Below are positions 6,362-10,145 of a DNA stretch of 10,145 bases, in pieces. Made by a program: the position numbers and the translations under genes. The stretch spans positions 1 through 10,145 of the forward strand of contig JAWUWD010000144.1 in NCBI GenBank assembly GCA_034112085.1, written 5' to 3'. The notes beneath the pieces were generated by a model that saw only the letters and a list, made by a program, of their open reading frames with translations, was not told the origin of the DNA and did no database searches. The DNA comes from JAWUWD01 sp034112085. GTDB taxonomy: Bacteria; Bacteroidota; Bacteroidia; Cytophagales; Cyclobacteriaceae. How positions within the stretch are numbered: the first letter of the stretch is position 1; each line of letters begins with the position of its first letter.

Positions 6362-6386
6362 TTCCGTTTACGGAATGAGATTTTTT
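6362..6386 (+). terminator. Intrinsic-terminator-like hairpin on the plus strand
   Basis: TTCCG (6362-6366) and CGGAA (6371-6375) form a compact 5-bp stem with a TTTA loop, followed after five bases by six Ts (6381-6386). It is the most GC-rich small hairpin in the gap. It lies about 420 nt after the DUF547 stop, far for that gene, so it may end a separate plus-strand transcript or act as a fail-safe. On the minus strand it would precede the terminator-like stem at 6327-6356. Confidence 0.4.
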
Positions 6387-6418
6387 GCCCCTAAACCCCT
6401 TAAACATAAGTGTAATAT

Positions 6419-7591
6419 CTAATTGGCAATAAACAAAAATTCACTGCCTTGCTGATCGGAACCGAAGGGACCAAATCTAGCTGTAGTTTTTAATCGTTGC
6501 ATGTATAGGTTTACTTCAGAAAATGTGAGTAGCCTGTCCTCTCCTCCGTTGGATTTAAGCGCCTCTAGTAAGCGTACTGTAAATGGAGAATGCTTACCAG
6601 GGATACCGTCAGATACATATTCTTTTCCCCCACTGGTGAGAAATTTACGCGTCTTTGTGGATAGTTTTTTAACAATAAATTCCTCATTATCCATTTCCTC
6701 GTATAAGTTTCTCGATGAAGCCAATACGGGATCAAATGTTCCTCCAAAACAAACGTCCATGACCAACATGATATGTTCACAGTTGATGTTGTCTATATTG
6801 CTCCTCAAGCGGTTATGACTAATATAACTATTCTTTCCTGGGTCGTTTGCTCTCGAATCTCTTGCCACCACAAATCCTTCCCCAAAGGTTTCATCATATA
6901 CGCCATGACCCGCAAAGAAAATAAACAATTGATCCTGAGGTTTATAACTTCTTTTGGCATAATCTCTTAGCGAGTTAAACACCATATCTTGATCGCCATT
7001 TTTAACGATTTCCACCTTGAATCCATACCTTTCTTCGAGCTCCTTGGCAATTGCCTCAGAATCATCAATAGGGTTTACTAAATCTCCCCAGTTGTCATAT
7101 TGATCGGTAGCAAACAATAGGGCGTAATCCTGTCTGTCAATAGCAAGTGCATCTTTTAAAGCATCCATGCCTATCACAATAGAGCGATTATCAACTACGA
7201 TTCCTCCATCAATATTTTCTGCCACTACCTGCACATAATTCTGACCATCTTGCAGAAAGATATTTTTTTCCACACTGGCATATAAGTTGTTTTCAAAATC
7301 TATGTTCATGGTTGCGTTAGGTTCTCCATCCAATGAAGATAAAATAGATAAGCTCACACGCTTAAGTGGTACAGCACTCGATACATTGGCTTTCACATCG
7401 ACACGACTCTCTTCGCTATTGGTGAACTCCAACCTTGGCAATTCCCAATTTATTTGTGGCAGTTTGGTTGCTTTTTGTGGTTTAGAAAGATCCAACTGAA
7501 TTTGATTGGTACGATCTACTACGGTTTGGCCATGTACCTGTAAGCCCATCAGCAATACTATTAAGGATGTTATTATTCGATCTATTTTCAT
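6419..7591 (-). CDS. Exported caspase-family (C14) protease with beta-sandwich N-domain
   Basis: A 390-residue protein. Residues 1-21 look like a cleavable signal peptide (basic start, SLIVLLMGL core, likely cut near VHG-Q), so it acts in the periplasm or beyond. Residues about 55-142 resemble an Ig-like beta-sandwich (VSLSILSSLDG, YVQVVAENIDGG). Residues about 153-390 are a caspase/metacaspase-type C14 domain: DYALLFATDQY (155-165), LFIFFAGHGVYDE (222-234) with catalytic His229, MLVMDVCFGGTFD (275-287) with catalytic Cys281, and KFLTSGGKE (316-324) with HSPFT (334-338) in the small-subunit-like part. Both catalytic residues are intact, so cysteine-peptidase activity is expected; cleavage specificity cannot be read. 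It has no T9SS sorting domain, ending shortly after EFLFIAN. The ATG overlaps the upstream gene's TGA (ATGA), implying translational coupling to the T9SS cargo gene. Family and catalysis are well supported; the biological role is unknown. Confidence 0.92.
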   Translation of the reverse strand: MKIDRIITSLIVLLMGLQVHGQTVVDRTNQIQLDLSKPQKATKLPQINWELPRLEFTNSEESRVDVKANVSSAVPLKRVSLSILSSLDGEPNATMNIDFENNLYASVEKNIFLQDGQNYVQVVAENIDGGIVVDNRSIVIGMDALKDALAIDRQDYALLFATDQYDNWGDLVNPIDDSEAIAKELEERYGFKVEIVKNGDQDMVFNSLRDYAKRSYKPQDQLFIFFAGHGVYDETFGEGFVVARDSRANDPGKNSYISHNRLRSNIDNINCEHIMLVMDVCFGGTFDPVLASSRNLYEEMDNEEFIVKKLSTKTRKFLTSGGKEYVSDGIPGKHSPFTVRLLEALKSNGGEDRLLTFSEVNLYMQRLKTTARFGPFGSDQQGSEFLFIAN

Positions 7592-10145
7592 CGTTGTATT
7601 ATTATTTTCTTTTGAATAGGAGTGAATTGGTCATTATCGAAAGTAAGTCTATAAAAATATAGCCCATTGATATCATTTTTTTCTTGCTGACCAATATTCC
7701 AATTAAACATATGACCTCCGGGTGCAAAAACCCCTTCTGCCAACGTGGTTATTTCCTTGCCATTCATATCATACACTTTCAATGTCATATAATGGTCACC
7801 AGCCTCCTGCGGGATAATCACTGGAATAGTAACCATTGATATGGCAGGATTAGGAAACGCATTTCCCATAATAAGGTGATGAGGCAAAAACGCTTCTCCA
7901 TCAGTCACAAATTGAATTTCAAACTTAAAATCACCATGGCTCAAATTGACAGCATAGCTATTTTGTGCGTTCATATCAATCACCACACCCCTCGATAGAT
8001 CCAATAAATAAAGTTTAGATAAACGATCATTTAAAACTTCATTATCCCAAACGAGCTCTGTTAGCTCTTGATTTTTATTGGAAGACAGTGTAAAACTCCA
8101 AGTATGAGATGCTCCTGTAGGAACTATATCAGTCGCGAATTTAGGATAGAAGTAGTCCTCATGACGGGTATAAAGATCGTTATAAACCATAAATCGCGGC
8201 ACCCCCATTTCATCAAATTTATCTTTAGACAACGAGGCTTCTGGATGCATACCAATACCTCCGAGCACATCGACTTCAATATTGCTGCTTAAGCTCAAAG
8301 GAATCATCCACGCTGCTGCATCAATGTCATCGTTCGAAACCCTCCCTCCACTTGATCCAATTCTCCCACCTGTCTTACTTGTCAGCGGATTGATCCGAAC
8401 TGTAGTGGCAGCATCTGACCATACAAACCCCCCACTAAAGGGTGCCATCACATCACCAGTTGCTTGTTGAATTCCAGTAAACACCTGGAGGTTTCCTACT
8501 CCGGAAATTGAAGCATTATCTGCCAAAACTTGATTCCATGAAATACTTACCGTATAAGGATTTCCTATCAAGTTCCACCCTTGTCCCAATGATAATGGAA
8601 ATGGTAGTTGATCAGTGGTCTTCCCTGCCCCAATCTGGATAGGAAGGTTTTCTTTCGCGTTGAACCAATAAGCCTCACCCAACTTAACTTGGCCCGTATT
8701 GAAGTTTACATAATCATTTGAATTGGTACGATAACGGGAAATCTTCCAGTCAAACTCATGTCTTGCCGGATCGTAATTCGCAAATATGCTATTAACTGAT
8801 TTGTCAACAAGGTCATAAGGTATCGTGAATAAATTCCATGAAATGTCTGTCCCTCCGAACTTATCAAAAGGCAATGTTGGACTTTGTGTTTCATTGAAGG
8901 CGAGGTTTATCACACCCTTTTGCAGGTCTGTTTGATCTGCAGCATCAGCAACTCCCACTTCAAACTCCAATCCCAGCTCATCTAGTATATCAGGTGATAT
9001 TGCAACAGTATAATTCCCCAAAGAGGTTGCAACTAGTACTTCTTCGGTAAATGAAGTTTCCAAAATCCCTTTGTACCTAAATACAACAGCATATGGCACC
9101 CTACCACCACTCACAGCAATATTTAATGTTTGTGTAGTAGCATTATCCTGAGTGTTCGAATAGCTGATATTGGCTAAATCCAAAGTAGTATTACCTGTTC
9201 CTACCTCAAGCGTTGTCGCTGTGATAATATTCGAGTTATCTGATACCCCATTAGAATTTTTGGCTCGTACTCTGTATGAGTAAGTAGTCTCTGGGATCAA
9301 CTCCTCAACAAGTTCTTGTGTTGTTGCAATTATTTTCGGGTTGTATCCCTCAATAAATGTACTAAACTCATCGATTGAAATTTCAAGTTCATATTCATTT
9401 GCCCCTGTAACTACCTCCCAATTGGCAACAAATGAAACATCACCAATACTGGTCGCATTTGTCGCAATCGGACTATTCAATAATGTTCCTACAGTAATAC
9501 TATTCGATGGATCTGATTGTCCAGTAGTATTCTCTGCTATCACTCTATAAAAATAGGTAGACCCTGCACCTAAACCACTAACCGCTTCCGTAGTAATTGT
9601 TGATGCTAAAGCTACAGTACCATCATAGCCCGCTATAAATGAGCTAAAATTGTTATTGACAGAAACTTGTAAATAATAATTGTCGACACCCGTTACCGGA
9701 CTCCAATTAGCAATAAATGAACTTGCAGACACCTCACTAGCAGCGTTGGCGGTTGGTGCTGATGGATAAGTTAATTGTGTTTCGATAGAAGAAATGGCAT
9801 CAGAACCTCCAGATGTTGTTGCAACAATTTGGTAATAGTAAACCGTACCAGATGATAACCCAGTTACATTTTCACTTGTCTGGCTGGCGTCTAGAGCTGT
9901 TGTTCCATCATAAGCTGATAAAGGATTCGATAAATCGGCATTGGTAGAAATAGTAATAAAATAATTAGATACTCCTGTAAGCGTTTCCCAATTACTCGTA
10001 AAAGCCGTCTCGCTCACATATGTTTCTGGCTGAATGACAAAAGAACCCGATGCAGTAATTTGTGTTATTACATTTGACGGAAATGAACGAGACGTAGCAT
10101 TTTCTGAAGTTACACGGTAAAAATATTCTATTCCAGCAGTAAGTC
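7588..10145 (-). CDS. Large FN3-repeat T9SS-secreted surface protein, 5' end cut off
   Basis: The frame is open to the window edge, so the N-terminus is missing; the GTG at 10017 is internal, since FN3 sequence continues upstream of it. The 851 visible residues comprise one partial and three complete FN3 domains. A beta-rich linker domain follows (roughly DNA 9180-8890), then a region with paired WNLFTIPYD and WNLIGNPY motifs. A further beta-rich segment precedes the C-terminal T9SS sorting domain (GNAFPNPA... LKVYDMNGKEI... NGLYFYRLTF... KKIIIQR). By analogy with other T9SS cargo it crosses the outer membrane and, after removal of the sorting domain, is released or attached at the surface; FN3 domains suggest adhesion or a spacer for an enzymatic domain further upstream. 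It overlaps the caspase-family gene by four bases. The specific ligand or activity is not visible. Confidence 0.9.
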   Translation of the reverse strand, partial: LTAGIEYFYRVTSENATSRSFPSNVITQITASGSFVIQPETYVSETAFTSNWETLTGVSNYFITISTNADLSNPLSAYDGTTALDASQTSENVTGLSSGTVYYYQIVATTSGGSDAISSIETQLTYPSAPTANAASEVSASSFIANWSPVTGVDNYYLQVSVNNNFSSFIAGYDGTVALASTITTEAVSGLGAGSTYFYRVIAENTTGQSDPSNSITVGTLLNSPIATNATSIGDVSFVANWEVVTGANEYELEISIDEFSTFIEGYNPKIIATTQELVEELIPETTYSYRVRAKNSNGVSDNSNIITATTLEVGTGNTTLDLANISYSNTQDNATTQTLNIAVSGGRVPYAVVFRYKGILETSFTEEVLVATSLGNYTVAISPDILDELGLEFEVGVADAADQTDLQKGVINLAFNETQSPTLPFDKFGGTDISWNLFTIPYDLVDKSVNSIFANYDPARHEFDWKISRYRTNSNDYVNFNTGQVKLGEAYWFNAKENLPIQIGAGKTTDQLPFPLSLGQGWNLIGNPYTVSISWNQVLADNASISGVGNLQVFTGIQQATGDVMAPFSGGFVWSDAATTVRINPLTSKTGGRIGSSGGRVSNDDIDAAAWMIPLSLSSNIEVDVLGGIGMHPEASLSKDKFDEMGVPRFMVYNDLYTRHEDYFYPKFATDIVPTGASHTWSFTLSSNKNQELTELVWDNEVLNDRLSKLYLLDLSRGVVIDMNAQNSYAVNLSHGDFKFEIQFVTDGEAFLPHHLIMGNAFPNPAISMVTIPVIIPQEAGDHYMTLKVYDMNGKEITTLAEGVFAPGGHMFNWNIGQQEKNDINGLYFYRLTFDNDQFTPIQKKIIIQR
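7591..7866 (-). other. C-terminal type IX secretion sorting domain
   Basis: The last ~92 residues of the FN3 protein match the type A T9SS sorting domain (TIGR04183 kind). Features are FPNPA near its start, a VYDMNGKEI strand, PGGHMFNWN, then NGLYFYRL and a basic, strand-forming tail ending KKIIIQR. In T9SS cargo this domain directs outer-membrane transit and is removed by the PorU sortase. Confidence 0.88.
9205..10145 (-). repeat. Tandem FN3 domains
   Basis: Complete domains span about 10041-9769, 9762-9484 and 9477-9205, and the tail of another reaches the window edge. The hallmark tryptophan (TSNW, IANW, VANW) recurs exactly every 95 residues. The aromatic YYYQ/YFYR/YSYR strand recurs at steps of 95, 95 and 91, counting the partial copy FYFYR-type at the edge (EYFYR). 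DNA of the copies is well diverged, so the array is old rather than a recent slippage product. Confidence 0.85.

Larger units (their letters stand above)
5940..6418. other. 479-bp gap between convergent genes, rich in repeats and hairpins
   Basis: The stretch separates two gene ends, so no promoter is required here, yet it is far longer than the other tail-to-tail junctions in the window (8 and 2 nt). No ORF in it is convincing; the longest plus-strand candidate noticed is a 28-codon hydrophobic frame at 6123-6209. It holds direct repeats, palindromes, evenly spaced short motifs and hairpins with T-tracts on both strands, listed separately. It could contain a small RNA, regulator or replication-protein binding sites, or the decayed remains of a lost gene. 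Confidence 0.7.

Noticed and set aside
6501..6818. A 105-codon plus-strand frame opposite the caspase gene
   Set aside because: It overlaps the catalytic region of the caspase gene on the other strand, looks like low-complexity serine/leucine sequence and shows no motif.
6419..7591. A caspase-based abortive-infection defence system
   Set aside because: The predicted signal peptide, lack of sensor or NTPase domains and coupling to a secreted cargo gene do not fit a cytosolic defence effector.
7588..10017. A complete gene starting at the GTG at 10017
   Set aside because: The frame is open to the window edge and the upstream residues complete this FN3 domain and show the end of another.

Overview
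The window looks like chromosomal DNA from a marine or soil Bacteroidota of the Cytophagales type. The evidence is AT-rich sequence, weak or absent Shine-Dalgarno signals, a carboxy-terminal type IX secretion (T9SS) sorting domain, a WNLIGNPY motif typical of T9SS cargo, and several proteins of familiar Bacteroidota type. No rRNA, tRNA, CRISPR array, transposase or phage gene was seen. Genus cannot be assigned from sequence reading alone.

Left part (1-3026): the 3' end of a MORN/YwqK-like repeat protein runs tail to tail into yraN (UPF0102 nuclease-fold protein), with 8 nt between the stop codons. Diverging from yraN is a plus-strand cluster: lipB (octanoyltransferase, lipoate synthesis), an uncharacterised 134-residue protein whose start overlaps the lipB stop, and a DEDDy 3'-5' exonuclease related to the PolB proofreading domain.

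Middle (3029-5939): a minus-strand CPA2-type cation:proton antiporter with cytosolic RCK (TrkA-N/TrkA-C) domains ends 2 nt from the exonuclease stop. A 211-bp divergent spacer with repeats and inverted repeats separates it from a plus-strand DUF547 lipoprotein.

Gap (5940-6418): 479 bp between convergent genes with no convincing ORF, but crowded with repeats, palindromes and hairpins. These include a 16-bp repeat pair at a 23-bp period, a 7-bp-arm inverted repeat, a 16-bp perfect palindrome, TACTGAAA-like words 20-21 bp apart, and terminator-like hairpins facing both ways.

Right part (6419-10145): a minus-strand operon. The upstream gene, truncated by the window edge, encodes a large secreted protein with tandem fibronectin type III (FN3) domains, a WNLIGNPY region and a T9SS sorting domain. 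Its stop overlaps the start of a gene for an exported caspase-family (C14) protease with intact His/Cys catalytic residues and no sorting domain. This coupled pair, a T9SS cargo plus an exported clan CD protease, is the most interesting system here. The repeat-rich gap just downstream of it is second.
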